Source: Urechis unicinctus (lineage: Eukaryota; Annelida; Polychaeta; Xenopneusta; Urechidae). Taken from it: 64,000 bases of DNA. The translations under genes were made by a program, and so were the position numbers. The notes beneath the pieces are model-generated. The model saw only the letters and a program-made list of their open reading frames with translations. It searched no databases and was not told the DNA's origin. Numbering within the stretch: position 1 is the first letter of the stretch; every line of letters begins with the position of its first letter. Positions 1-17,599 of this stretch are shown in pieces. The stretch lies in NCBI GenBank assembly GCA_034190875.2, contig CM067354.1, positions 67,116,066 to 67,180,065 of the forward strand. The letters are read 5' to 3'.

Positions 1-4384
<4,384 letters not shown>

Positions 4385-5120
4385 GATAAACTATTACACA
4401 TGAATGTTATTTTTGGGCTTGTTCTGTCAGATTTCAATCAGGCTTATTCCGCTTTCTTTCGATACTGGCTTCTATAAATAGATTATACCTAATTGCAGAT
4501 TGATTATACTTATCGCCTCGTAAATTCCATTATAGAATCTCAAGCGAATTTGAGCTTTTAAGCGTAAACTGATTTGATTGGATCGCAAGTAATAGTACAA
4601 AACCTTTCTTACGACTGATATATTTCCATCTGTACTCCTGACTCATTCGTGGGTTATTTGCGTCGCTTTTAATTATAATTGAAGCTTTACGGGCTTGTTC
4701 AGGGGTTTGTATAGTGTTTTTACATCGTGACCGAGCAGCCATAGTAAAACGTATTAACGTGCCTGCGGAGCGAAGTCAGATCTCACTGTCCTGACCTATA
4801 TTTTATGCTTCCCATTTATCACAAATTCATGTTTGTTGATCACGCACACAGAGCGATAAAGTAATGTTTATGGACGACTACTATTTCGTGACTCCCTATC
4901 AGTTATGGCTTTGAGAACTAAGGCTGACAGTCACCTGTTAAGCGGATAAGAATTTGACCAAATGATGCGTCAAAAAGGCAAGTCTGTTGCAAGACTACTT
5001 CACTGCTCTGGCGATTGAACTACAATTAAGCACTGCAGTATTAAAAAAACACAACTCGGATATGCTGAGCTCTTGAAATATAATGTCTTGACTAATTCAG
5101 TAGACATGGCTGTAAAGCAC
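4385..5120. other. Gene-free stretch between two repeat arrays
   Basis: No gene recognised. A 70-codon minus-strand open frame at about 4,530-4,742 has no motif I know and is within the range expected by chance. Confidence 0.5.
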
Positions 5121-5890
5121 GGTACATCCGATAAAGGGAGGACATATCGCACCCTCGGTACATCCGACACACGAAGGACATATCACACCCTCGGTTCATC
5201 CGACATACGGAGGACATATCACACTCTCGGTTCATCCGACACAGGGAGGACATATCGCACCCTCAGTGCATCCGACACAGGGAGGAGGTTTCGCATCCTC
5301 GGTACATCCGACATAGGGAGGAAATATATCGCCCTCGGTACATCTGACAAAGGGAGGATATGTCCCAACCTCGGTTCATCCGAAACAGGGAGGACATATC
5401 GCACCCACGGTTCATCCGACACAGGGAGGACATATCGCACCCTCGGTACATCCGAAACAGGGAGGACATATCGCACCTTCGGTGCATCAGACACAGGGAG
5501 GACATATCGCACCCTCGGTACATCCGACACAAGGAGGACCTATCGCACCCTTGTTGCATCCGACCCAGGGAGTACATATTGTACCCTCCGTACATCCGAC
5601 ACAAGGAGGACATATCGCACCCTCGGTACATCCGACACAGGGAGGACATATTGCGCCCTCGGTACTTCCGGCAGAGGGAGAACATATCGCACCCTCAGTA
5701 CATCCGACACAGGAAGGAAATATCGCACCCTCCGTACATCCGACACAGGGAGGACATATCGCACCCTCCGTACATCCGACACAGGAAGGAAATATCGCAC
5801 CCTCCGTACATCCGACACAGGGAGGACCTATCGCACCCTCGGTACATCCGACACAGTGAGGACATATCGCACCCTCAGTCCATTCGATAT
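5121..5890. repeat. 36-bp minisatellite, about 21 copies
   Basis: Tandem repeat with a 36-bp period; a typical unit starts GGTACATCCGACACAGGGAG and ends in ATATCGCACCCTC. Copies differ by a few substitutions. Because 36 is a multiple of three and the unit lacks stops in all three forward frames and some reverse frames, it creates several long overlapping open frames, the longest from 5,073 to 6,002 (309 codons, a 12-residue repeat). Differences between units in that frame are mostly amino-acid changing, which argues against a selected protein. I call it a minisatellite rather than a gene. Confidence 0.93.
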
Positions 5891-6573
5891 GTCATATGGA
5901 GAATATGCAAACGAGGAGAACGCAAAATCAGTATATTGTAAGAAAACTAAGGGGGGTGGCATACCAATATTGATTACTTGGCTGCACTTAGCTGCATGTT
6001 GATTGTGTGAACTATAATACCTCGGGGTGGGAATGATGGAAGAAAGATAATGCAAAAGCTCAGGTGTTCAATCAATAGACAGACTACAAGAATTAATAAT
6101 CAATAACAGAATTGACAATTTAACTAATGGTCAAGTACCATCTAGTGTGATGAATGCCTACATGCTTTGGAAAGGTGTCTATGAAGCAGCCCATATCCAA
6201 ACAGGGACGGATAATCATCCCAGGGTAGAATGACAGTGGAACCTTTGCAATTCGCCTGCTTTCGTGTGCCTCAGTAAGTTGGTCAGTATGCTTCAAGATG
6301 TATATTAAGAGAGTAGCATCAATATCACAGCACTCATTTTAATTCCTCATAGTCTAAATATTTTGCCATGCATAACATTTTACATGACGTCAACTAATGC
6401 CATAAAGCAAGGCATCTTTTCGTGCAGTATTGCATATGTAGCCTTATCAGTATTGGTATAATTTAACAATTCATCACATCGTAATCGACCGTGTGTATAA
6501 CCTGGCGAGTTTACCATTAGTTGCAGCGTTGTTTAATAACAATATCAAACGCAACTATTCGTTGAGTAAAATT
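5891..6573. other. Gene-free stretch
   Basis: Nothing recognised between the 36-bp and 64-bp tandem arrays. Confidence 0.5.
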
Positions 6574-6943
6574 ATATATTGTAGCTTTGGTCTGGTGTAT
6601 GACCGCCGAGATTAATCATCGAGATGTATAACGACATATATATTGTAGCTTTGGTCTGGTGTATGACCGCCGAGATTAATCATCGAGATGTATAACGACA
6701 TATATATTGTAGCTTTGGTCTGGTGTATGACCGCCGAGATTAATCATCGAGATGTATAACGACATATATATTGTAGCTTTGGTCTGGTGTATGACCGCCG
6801 AGATTAATCATCGAGATGTATTAGCTTTGGTCTGGTGTATGACCGCCGAGATTAATCATCGAGATGTATAACGACATATATATTGTAGCTTTGGTCTGGT
6901 GTAGGACCGCCGAGATTAATCATCGAGATGTATAACGACACAT
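6574..6943. repeat. 64-bp tandem repeat, about six copies
   Basis: The segment TTGTAGCTTTGGTCTGGTG recurs at exactly 64-bp spacing (GTAGCT at 6,581, 6,645, 6,709 and 6,773). One unit is shortened to 48 bp, followed by another 64-bp unit and a terminal partial copy. Copies are almost identical, so the array expanded recently. There are no short palindromic repeats separated by unique spacers, so it is not a CRISPR-like array. Confidence 0.95.
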
Positions 6944-7238
6944 ACTTTGGCAAGCTTGAAAAGGCAAATATGTATGTAGGTTTCATTCGAAGCGACGCAT
7001 AACTGTCGTTGTCATGAGCATATAATCCTTTATAGATAGAAATGTAGTGTGCTTCGTATTTTGGCATCAGCTATATAATTTGATGATACCTTCTACAACA
7101 CGTGTGATTTAATATTGGACAAGCATCAATAATATTTAACCAGTTTTTATGGCACTTGAAACCTTCAGTTTACGATTCTAGCAATGTCAAGTGTCTATGG
7201 TTCTAAGCAATTGTGCTGGCTGTAAGCATATTTATCGC
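6944..7238. other. Short gene-free stretch
   Basis: No feature recognised. It leads directly into the SINE-like repeat. Confidence 0.5.
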
Positions 7239-7620
7239 TGTGGGTCCGGGGGTAGAATAGGCCCACTGTATACTCCTGAATGTCGTAGAAGGCGACTAGT
7301 AGTGGGCAAACCGTTGGCTGTGGGTGGCGAGTCGTGTCGGCAGGAGATAGAATCCTGGTGGTTGAGTGGAGAGGTCTTTGCGACGGCCATATCTGCAGAA
7401 CACAACCATGACCCGGATTTCACCCAGACGAGAAGCTGGAATGGTCTGGTCCAGTCAATCGGCTGGTGGTGACTTGCCCTAGGATAATTGTTTGCATTTC
7501 TTCTTCCCCAGCTATCTTAGAAGGCGGCTGCTTAATCAGGTCAAATTTATCTATTTACCTATCTAGGCGCCATATAACACATTAGTGTTAGTGTGCCGTT
7601 AAACCCTTCACTCACACACT
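7239..7620 (+). mobile_element. SINE-like retroposon copy 1
   Basis: About 380 bp that aligns along its whole length with 32,116-32,529. Shared landmarks in order are GGGGTAGAAT near the 5' end, GGCGACTA, GTTGAGTGGAGAGGTCTTTG, GCCATATCTG, GATAATTGTTTGCATTT, GCGCCATATA and GTTAAACCC followed by an ACTC-type tail. The 3' end resembles SINE tails I recall from molluscs. No long open reading frame is maintained between the two copies. Target-site duplications are not clear for this copy; a weak CTGTAA pair flanks it. Confidence 0.75.
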
Positions 7621-7689
7621 TACTGTAAACGTACAATTACGTAATACACGTGGATGTCGAGGTAAAATTGATGCCCTACATGCAGCCAG

Positions 7690-7905
7690 TACCCGTTGCG
7701 TAGTGGTAAACTGCGTCGCCTTTCTACCCAAAGGTTGTGGGTAAGATACCAAGGTGTAAAATCCTGACTGGCTTCCCATGACTCTGGTGATCACATGATA
7801 TGGCGGTCCAATCTCCGGAAGGGTATGCACCGACCCGGTAGCTCAATGGTGCCGCGCTGGAGCGTCAACCCTTCAGGGTGGGTTTTGCCAACCGGGCTAG
7901 GCAAC
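7690..7905 (+). repeat. Two tRNA-like segments, probably SINE heads
   Basis: At about 7,692-7,745 a sequence with a box-A-like TAGTGGTAAAC and a box-B-like stretch resembles a decayed tRNA. At about 7,830-7,900 a second segment begins ACCCGGTAGCTCAATGGT, a good box A with a D-arm, and ends AACCGGGC, whose CCGGG can pair with the 5' CCCGGT as an acceptor stem would. The anticodon and T arms do not fold properly, so neither is called a functional tRNA. Two tRNA-like heads 80-90 bp apart, directly behind a SINE-like copy, suggest retroposon remnants. Confidence 0.45.
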
Positions 7906-10900
7906 GGGTTTGTGCAAAGTGGGCGCTGTTACTACAGGGGAGATGTCTAAGCATCACAATCCTCCTCATACATCACCGTCGCGACTTTACCTCGTTCTTA
8001 AAAGTGACTTGATCCCCAATATTACCTTTATGCCCAACATTTTTTCATTGGTTACAATCGTTTCATCCATAGCATTCAAGGTGACGTAACGACATTATTT
8101 TTGTGGAAACCAATGCATAGCCGACACTACGAGTGTGGACGCGCAAACCCCAATCTTCCGATTGTGTAACATCGACCAAACACATAATCGTTTCTCTGCA
8201 AATATTAGAAAAACAACACTTATTTATTGCAAATAGTAACCGTGGGCATACATGAGTAGTGTACATAGGTGTGTAATTCTCTACAACACCACGGTGAAAA
8301 ACTTTGTTTGAATGATTATAGTGCGATTGTCTCGATGCCATATAACCCTGGTATTTATACTTACATAGGCCTCGTACACCCCACGCTTGCGCCGTATTGG
8401 TCTAGATAAGCTGTATTTTGGGGTTAAGATAAAGAGACTTTATTAAGTATCGTAATTTACTGCATTAATAAAGCCATGGGGCTTATTATGTTGAAATTGC
8501 GATACATCAGAAGTGAAATCCTGCTGGGCATGTGCGTCAGTTAAATCATAGATCTGTGATATTATTATTGCGTTAAATTGGAATATTATATTACAAACAA
8601 GTATCATTGCTCGCAGCCATGCAACGCACCTACGCAGGTGAGCAAATAGCTTTCAGACAGGCAGCGCTTAATTATTCAGACAGGAAAACGCTACCTGAAT
8701 TATTGCCTATCCCGGTAAAGTGAAACCTGCTAAAAAATGTTATGCTTGTCTTGATCCTCCCACTCAGATAGGTATCTTCTTTTCCTCTGAGTATGGAGAT
8801 ATCTGCCGTCCTCGAGTGAATCCAGTTTCCAGTAGCGATTAACGAATGCATTATTGATAATGAATATTAACGTTTCTTAAAATCAACTCTTTTATGCAAA
8901 ATGTAGGTGCTAGTCATTAATATCCTACCTTTGTTATCGCATAAACTTTAATTTGGCAATAGTATAAGCGCATTTGTAGCAAAGTTATTGGGAATACAAC
9001 CGCAAATTGTACCTCGGGTCCCCATCACAGTACGTGCCTGGAGCCATGTCCACGTTTTCTTGGGACATTTTCCGGTCATCGCAACATAAAAAGCTACTAC
9101 ATGGATATATGCAATAAGGCTGTGTAAGGATTTGTCCTCAATGAAATTGTCTGCAATTTTGCCATCGGTATTAAATCGCAATCTCAGTATATAAAGGATA
9201 TTATTATGCTAGTATATTAACAACGATATCGACAGACGCAGGTTTGTGTGAGTACGGATATAACGAGAATCGATGTGACTCGCACCAATCGATGTTACCG
9301 TAATGGAATAACCCTATACAATCGCTTCATTTATATGATTATCAAACCATATGGGCACAATAATGTCAAAATGTTATCATGTAGCTTTCATATTTGTTTC
9401 ATTTCGACTTTTGCTTGGTAAATGGCAATCACCCTTCGCGCTTGTGGGTGTATTTTCGTGTTGACTAAAACGCGCAGTTTAAATATGTATTAGTCCCCAT
9501 TTACATTTGGAAGTGCGGAAATCTAAATCGCTAGATATTGCTAATTCTGCAGTAAGACGGATCATGGTGACAATTCCGCTCTGAAGAGAACAAGGATGAG
9601 GTGCAAACAATTAAGGATTATAATCAATACTCCATTGCTAACGCAGCCAGAGTGAGTACCCATCGCTGTGTTAATATGGACTCATTGTGATCGGTACATT
9701 TCATTGCATTGTAATATTTTGAGGAGTAACAGAGCTATCTGGGGTTACAGCATATTTGCGACTAATTTATATCGGCGCTAGCCTGCCGTTATACAGCACT
9801 CGCATCATGTAATGTCAATGCAGAGAAACATAGCGTTCATGCACTTCACAACAGGCTAAGCCAATAACATCACTATTTTTCTGCTAGCGTGGAAGATTGT
9901 TTGTTGTGTGTTAGGCTTACATTCTTATGAGAGCTTTTCAAAACACCCAATATCTGTTCATCGACAAATACGACTATTCGTTTTCCTAACACATATTTCA
10001 CATATGACCAAAGACATGACAGTACATTTAATGACATTCCCTTTTGTCAGCGCCATAGTGATCAACTATATATGCATGCAGCTCTAATTGTGCTGTTTGT
10101 CCATCCTAACGAACTAATACTGACTATATGCAACATAGCCACTAAACTACACCAAAGTATGTTACTACTGACATAGTATAATACAATGTGACACCATGAA
10201 ACTCTTTAACACGGATAACACCGAGTAATGTCCGCAAAAAGAAACTGGCAGAAACATGCTAACCTGACAAAAATGTTACCAAACACGATGCTTATATTAT
10301 ATGACAGTCGATATAGTTGAACCATCTAACTATCAATGTCAGTAACTACGCCAAATACCACATCGCTTAAGTCCGGTCGAGCACCCAGACGAAACATGAC
10401 TCAAATTAAATGTTTTTATATAAACCCGGGAAGGATAGTTTTCGTTTTGTTCTTGACACTGAAGCGTTTTTTATTTTTGAGGCAGAATGAAGGTAGGTCT
10501 TAGTTCATCAGCAACATATGACAATGGGTTTTAGGTATTAATGACTACTCGTATACCGGAGCGTTATTATTGATGAACGCGTCATGCTTCTAGCACTGAA
10601 AGCAACCAACAGAACTGTATAATGATTCGGCAGTCAACCTTGTAAGGTAGATCATCTGACATATCATAATATTGCTAAGATATATTAGTTTAGACCTCCT
10701 TCCATTGCAGTGTTAGAGTATCAGAAAGTGCAATTGGGGACACAGCTTGAATCAAATAATTACATCATTGGCGAGGCGTTCACTAAACGACGATTATTTT
10801 CAGAAATTAGCAATTGTACTCATATCGTATGACCTAGCATCTATGATTTTATGGAGACTAGATATTGTACTACCGTGTCAAATGGCGTCTGCCAGCACTG

Positions 10901-11934
10901 GTCTAGAGTAGCAATTAATTTTAATTATATACTAAGAGTTCCTTAACAAATAAGGTTATAACGTATTATTGTTATCTAAGCCTGATGTCGAAGGTTGTAG
11001 TTGCCCTATTGGTGGCCTCATTTACTGCTACCTCACGCACTAGCAGCACTATGAAAACCAAACACGTTTACTATGATTAATGGCCTTTCAGGGACAGCAT
11101 TAATTATAAAAACCTAGACGAGGAACTGGATAAATTACACGAATACTCGACGTAAAAGTATTTTCCAAAAGTATATAAAATGTTCTCAACTCGTGTACTT
11201 GATGACAATAAATGGCAACTGTTGTAACGTCGCGGGTTCATAACAAAGGCAAACACGTTATACTTTATACCGTCTAAATCTACCTCCAGCATTATTGTGG
11301 TTACATGACTGTCAAGTGAAATAATCAACTTCATTTGTACGTTTTTCATACGGCCCCGTTATCGAATGTCATATTCATTGTTTTTTTTATGTAACATACT
11401 TCCGCATTGGCCCTTTGCTTGGCATCTTTCGGTTTGATATGGTGCCGTCATGAAACAATTAATCAATTCAATTTCGTTGCCATATTTATTTACGTCGCGA
11501 AAGTAGTGATAACAAGCAACGTATTTTGTTAATCCCCGCCTATCAATTTTTTTAAGACGCTGCTATAACCTGCCAACATAAGTTTAACCAATGATTATTG
11601 TGTTAGTTTCTTAACCATATGACTCACATAAAAGGGGTGGATTTAGTGTAATTACGAAATGATTTGATAGTCAACCATGCGAATTGCATTGATGAAGAAC
11701 AAGCCGACCCGGTGGGCGGAAGATCAACCATCCCTAGGAAGCATTTGGGCCAAGACAAGGCATATGTCTTCGAAATGCTGCTAAGTTTCTGTTCCAGGCG
11801 AGTTAGCTTCCTCTGTTAAGAATGGCAAATATAAACATTGATATTCAATACCGAGAATTATATTCACAACGAAGAATTGTTCTATCCTTGCAAACTATTA
11901 AGCATCGGTTTATCAAGTTATTCACGTACAATCG

Positions 11935-12545
11935 GTTATAGTATATAAGACGCCCCATCACAAAAAGCATGTCTGTTCACGTAGCCGTTGGCAAAGCAAT
12001 ACTGTAGCAATTTGTAATTGCGAGCCAATATTACCCGCGAGTTGCGTCCACTGGCTATTGTTCATGTTCGTACCATATAAATCCTAATTGAATACATCGA
12101 TCAGCACTGGTCGCTTTACTTAAGTACTTTCATATCAATACTCGAGAAAATTTGTTCTGTGTTTGCGGGGTGAAATACATGAGGGTGCGTAATAAGCGGA
12201 AGCTCTCGAACAAAGGATCTTAAGCACACTTCTGGTTCTTTGGTTAATTATCTGCAAATATTATGTTCTATTGCCCCTTAGTAAATACTTGTTGACACTA
12301 AATATTCCGATAGCAAATGTTTAAGTAATCTTAATTACGATAAATAGCCATTTGTTAACTTCAACAACATCTTGTTTTTCAAGAACATATCTACGATTGT
12401 TTCCTTGGTATATCGTTCCTTTGGAGCAACCGCTAATTTTGTCTTAACATGCCATGTGCTATTCTCCATAACCAGTTGCAAAATGCACCTTGTTACCAGA
12501 AACCGATTGTGGCGAATTCAATATTAAGCAAATGATCAGCTTGAA
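11935..12545 (+). repeat. Diverged duplicate segment, copy A
   Basis: Alignable by eye to about 17,600-18,320 in the same orientation. Landmarks at 12,150-12,320 are GAAATACAT, GAACAAAGG, TCTTTGGTTAATTAT, TTCTATTGCC, AATACT-GTTGA and TTCCGATAGC, matched in order in copy B. Further downstream AATCTT..CGATAAAT, CCTTTGGA and GTGGCGAATTC also match CGATAAAT, CTTTGGA and GTGGCGAACTC. Identity is low (my impression is 60-70%), with many small gaps. This fits an ancient dispersed repeat or segmental duplication. No protein is evident. Confidence 0.5.
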
Positions 12546-13018
12546 GGGAAAATACAGTTTTTTTGCCAGTACATTGCGTGATATGATTAATGTTTACCAA
12601 GACGCAATTAGCTTTGCCAAGTTACATGCATAAAGGTGTGTGGCAGAGAGTTATGTTAGACGTGTATGTACATAATCATTGCTCTCTCAATTTACCACCT
12701 ACACAAGACTATATAGAACGACAATGGAAACACATGTATCGCTTGTTATCCTGCACATTGTCGAGGGGATAATTTGGATCTGATGACCTTCAATGGAACG
12801 CATATGAGGGATCGCTGATGACGCAGACCTCTTTGAGACCAGTATCGTTGGTTTAACTTTATCACTGGCCATTTGCTGCCTTTCATATGCAGCCTCGACG
12901 TAATGGTCAATAATCCTCGGTGTATGTAGTAAAACATGTGTTTCTACGTTGAACTAACAATCCTTGTACTGGCGGTGTAACTAATTAAGCTATGGGACTA
13001 TGCATATTATAGGAGACG

Positions 13019-13041
13019 AACCAGGCTAAAGGAGCCTGGTT
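13019..13041. other. Perfect 9-bp stem hairpin
   Basis: AACCAGGCT, a 5-nt loop, then AGCCTGGTT, followed by a short T-rich run. It looks like a bacterial intrinsic terminator, but nothing else in the window is bacterial, so chance or a transposon remnant is more likely. Confidence 0.4.
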
Positions 13042-13468
13042 GTTTTGTAGTGACCAGTTATTATCTAGCCTCACAACATTCCGATAAGAGCATTGACGTC
13101 AATTTTAAAATAGGTAAAGCGGAATATATACTGCAGCCTTGCTGACATGACAGTAATATAGTAAGTATTGCATTTTGTACTACTACAGCCGTAACGATAT
13201 CCGAAGGTAATATATTACCATTAACTGTATTCTTTACTTCCTATGTTTTAACGGCAAAATGAGATTAAAGATCACTTTGACGAGCGACTTCTGTGAGGAT
13301 TGTATAATTATTGTGCAAAGCGAAATAACATTTGCTTAATATAAATTTCAGGCTCGATGGCCCCACAAATGTCCTGCCAGTATCTGTGCTAAATACTGAG
13401 ACCAAACGTGCTGCGGTGGTATTCCATTTTGCCTTTTGTATGCATAAGCGATATCATTATTGATTACA

Positions 13469-13912
13469 GGTCGTTTCGTACACTTGTTGTTTCGTACATA
13501 CTTCTTTAGGTTGCTTCGTACACGGCAGATCGGTTGTTTCGTACACGTTACATTGGTTGTTCCGACCGTTATGCCATTGAAAAAAAATTCCATATCCTAC
13601 TAAAGCTTTGTTACGAGTTTAGCTTGAAAAATATGATTTGCCATAACAATTGATTCGGGATGGTGCATAAAGAATAAAATCACAAAACAATATGGTCGAT
13701 AATATGATAGGCATCATACGGAGGATAAATGCATAAAAATGACCTATAATACTGATATAACACAGACGTAATAATTCGAAAAAGATGAAAATAACAAGCA
13801 TATCTCGGACACCTCATATTCAGTGTACGAAAACGATTCCCTGTCGAGTGTACGAAACAAATATCTGTGTACGAAACGACCTGTATACGAAACACCAGTG
13901 TACAAAACAACC
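13469..13912. repeat. Inverted clusters of a GTTTCGTACAC motif
   Basis: The left cluster (13,469-13,566) has about five copies of a GTTTCGTACAC-type motif at irregular spacing. The right cluster (13,824-13,912) has about five copies of the reverse complement GTGTACGAAAC. The 260 bp between them are AT-rich and non-coding. The mirror arrangement suggests the ends of a small non-autonomous DNA element with subterminal repeats, or a two-sided array of binding sites. I could not identify a family or a target-site duplication. Confidence 0.6.
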
Positions 13913-16900
13913 GCACACCTTGTTCCATATTGATGCTTATATCAAGGATATATTCACACATTCGTATTTGACTCTTAGAACATGTTTACTCTGATACTTA
14001 TCGGGATCTTAGAATAGCCTCCAGATAAAATGTAGATAGGGCGCATGCTAATTGTTAATTGTACTAAAGTTGACACTATTGTAAATTCACTTTTCCTTCA
14101 GAAACTGATTGCCCCACGTTTGCTCTACAACAGCGCCGCAGATAAAATACGCATTGTAAAAGGATAGCAACACACACACGTATCAGCAATCCACACGCTT
14201 TAACCCGAGCGCTTAATAAACGCCAACCGTATAAATGATATAGATTTTGTGTAGGAAAACGATACATGCAACGGACTTCTGCTAACTCTGTTCAAACCGG
14301 TTTAGCTTTACTTATTTGTATTTCCGTGCTGGTTAAAAATAACTTCAATTCTACTGCAATAAAGGACTCGATAAACTGTAAGAATTGTAAGGGTCACATT
14401 GCCACTATGTGTTGCACACCGCTTGTTTGTTCATACCATGCGGCCTGGTTGTTTGTATCTTAATAACACATTGTCCTCCACTGGTAGCAATTGATCTGTT
14501 CCTTTGTCACAATTCTTGCTTTTGGTAAACATCGTGTGTATTTGAAGTGCAAGCAATCAAACTGAAAAATATAAATAAAAGCAGGGTTTTCCATAGGTTA
14601 CCTGATAACCCAAAACAGGTAGAGCCAATGACGATAAGAAATAATCGCGCGATCTTGTTTAATGTAAGATGAGTACGATATAACGCCATTGGGGAATTTA
14701 ATCCAATTCAGGCGGCATATATAAGTCAATGTTTGTATAAAGAATAGTTTTGCAATTGTTTAGCGGTATAATAGTAACATAACATTTCTTATGAATATAA
14801 TAAGGATAAACCTGACACGTTGATTGTTACACATGCTCGGCGATTAATTTTGCAACGCGCCTATTTCATACTGCTAGAAAAACCTCAATTCTCGCTGGGA
14901 ATATTTTGTTCTACTATATATAACCATTATTCTGCCGTTGGTGTCACATCCGTTAAGTTGCGACCCTGTCCTATATGTTGGTCGCACATGCAGGGAGTGA
15001 TTTCAATCAATGGCAAATATAGCAAATGTCTGAATGCAGATGAATACAAACCTATATTCCGGTGCAATCGAATGATATGGTGCATATTTAATGACACGGT
15101 GCCTATCTGCGTTAGTATCTTATTCAAATCGGACAGTATTTCTAATTATACTTTGTTCAATTTTTCATTTACGTTTAGGGTATTTTACTAAGTTTTACCG
15201 TATCATAGAGCATGCAACTTGCAATATATGTGCCATGGTGGATAAGTGCTGGTGGATAATTCAGGCATATCCAATAGTCAGAGTAAATGGTAAAGCAATC
15301 AATAGTACAGTCATGTTTTTGGGAAGTGACATGTTCGATTGTGCTGTTGCTATTGTTAATTGTTTCTCACTGCCCTTATCTACCTTCGTCCCCTAACTGG
15401 TTACAAAACAGCAAAGTGCCTAAGGATACTTTGTGCAACTCATTAACGCTGATTTATTCGACATGATAGCAAATATTCTCATAAAATAGGCTCGTTATGT
15501 AAAATTACAACACTCAGAAACCAGCATTTCCAGCACCATTGTGGTGCGATGCTGCTTTTGAGTGTTGGGCTACATTATTCGGTCTGATAAGCGCTTGGCA
15601 AAACAGAGTTTAGACGGTGCGTCGACATGACCAGAAGCTACGGCGATCCAGAGAACAGGTCATTACAAACAGAGCATGGCCTCTTTTGTCCGTCCGACCA
15701 TTGATCACCGCTTGTTGGACTTTGATCATGAATTGCGCATGCATTGCATGCTGTTGATGATTGATCTGTTTAGCAAAACTACGCCTATGTTTTGACGTGC
15801 AGCGGGCAATACAAGTACAGACGCAAAACACAAACATCCATTATTTGCTCACATGTGGCGTGTTTGAGCAGACAGAGATGGATTTGGCAGGGTTTATGCA
15901 ACGACGTCGCTATAGAAATCTGAGAGATGGCCAATTTGTTAAAAGTGCGAGATTCATCTACTGATGACTCCTTCAGAATGAATTGTTCAAGCCGTCTTGT
16001 GAATCTAACCGAGATGTATTGATGCATTTGACACAAGAACTAAAGCTGATCCTATCACGCTTCTGTTATGGTACACACGCTCATGCATCTGACAAAAATA
16101 AGGAAACAATCACTATCTAGATGTGTCCATCACACATAAAAATACGATGGATTACGCGGACAAACACGACACGCTACATCATATCCCGGCTATAGCCCGA
16201 TTGGCAAATGTGTTTGTCACTAATTTTGATTCATAGCCGTGAAAAAAAGTTGGCTGGTTATAAAACCCTATAAAAACATCATAACAGTAAACCGATGTGA
16301 AATGAATCACTGGTAAAAGCAAAAAAGCGCAGTATTCAATAAACTCTGTGGTCGTTTTCGAAAACACGCATAGACCATCGGCTGAATTCGATATTTTTCT
16401 TCAAATGCTTAACCTATTTCGCTTGAAAATACATGCATGAGATGACTCTTTTGCACATTCCTATCATTACAATGCATAGCAGAATAAGTGTACCACGCTT
16501 GTCTGAGTTCATGATATTGTCATCAATATAGGCTTTAAATAGTAAATATGGCAAATAGGTAGGTCTTACGTGACCATCAACAGAATGTCGTTTTCTACAT
16601 AGGCCGTTTCCTTCGACCATTGATGCTATACGAAGAATGGTTTTAGCAAAATGATTATGTGGTTGTATGTTCTACCTATACCTACGCGTACAACTGTACA
16701 CAGAGCGTGTATAAATGCTAGATTACAATTATTGTTCCAAATCGACTGGTTAAGTAGTTCGTTTAATGTAATTGTACACTGTTATTGTTGGTGGTTATTC
16801 AACACATACTGCCAATGGCACAAGCTAATGCACACCTTGCAAACTAGTTTGATCTAAATTATCAATGCGATATCTCTTTTTACTTGAAATTAATGTTGCG

Positions 16901-17599
16901 GCCATCTGCATGGATGCATTTTCGGACCGCTAGACCTGTAGATTGACCCTGACGAGAGTGCAGAGATGCATTTTTAATACAATTATTTTGCTGCGACAGT
17001 GGCCCGACGTAGTAAAATCTGCGCATCATTACTGCAATCAATTAGTCACACCCAGCTATTTTACATATCTGATGAGTGTGTTCTACTTTACATAAAAAAA
17101 TAAATTCGTTGATGATGAATCACGTTTTCGTTTGTGTTGCAATCCGAGTCCGCTAATACAATTGATGGCCTTCAAGTGGTATGTCACATAAGATAAACTT
17201 GGAAGGGTTTAAAACATGGTTATCATGATATAATCCAAAATCACGGCTGCTAACTTTACTAAATTGAAATTGAGGTTTTGGTCTTATGTTGGTCACAAAT
17301 TTCGTGGTTGGTCTTTGTGTCTATTTATTCTAGATCGAATGTACAGTAGGATAAAACGTAAAAATATACAGCAACAGTGCATAAGACAAGTTTGTGGATG
17401 GATATATTGTAAACCATGTATTATCCGAATGATTAAATAATAGAAACATCAAAAAATCGTTCAATTACAAGTTGAGGAAGAAGACTGCCGTAACTGTATC
17501 GAATATTTTACAAATGACAACAGCTGCCATTAATCTATGAGGGCCTTAATTAGATAACCTGAGTTGACAAAGGCAAGCAGTAAGGCCAAACATAATGTT
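13913..17599. other. Gene-free stretch
   Basis: No recognisable gene. Open frames of 123 codons (14,820-15,191) and 101 codons (15,091-15,396) carry no motif and no coding signature I can see. Confidence 0.5.

Larger units (their letters stand above)
7906..13468. other. Gene-free stretch with one old duplicated segment
   Basis: No gene recognised in over 5 kb. Open frames are at most about 90 codons without motifs. The only structure I see is the segment near 11.9-12.55 kb, which is a diverged copy of one near 17.6-18.3 kb, and a short perfect hairpin at 13,019-13,041. Confidence 0.5.

Noticed and set aside
5073-6002. 309-codon open frame with 12-residue repeats
   Set aside because: Produced by a stop-free 36-bp minisatellite; equally long frames exist in other phases and unit differences change amino acids freely.
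6574-6943. CRISPR-like array
   Set aside because: Units are contiguous 64-bp repeats with no unique spacers, and the context is eukaryotic.
7830-7900. Functional tRNA gene
   Set aside because: Acceptor stem and box A are present, but the anticodon and T arms do not fold; better read as a SINE head.
13019-13041. Bacterial intrinsic terminator
   Set aside because: The hairpin shape fits, but no bacterial gene or operon is near; likely chance.
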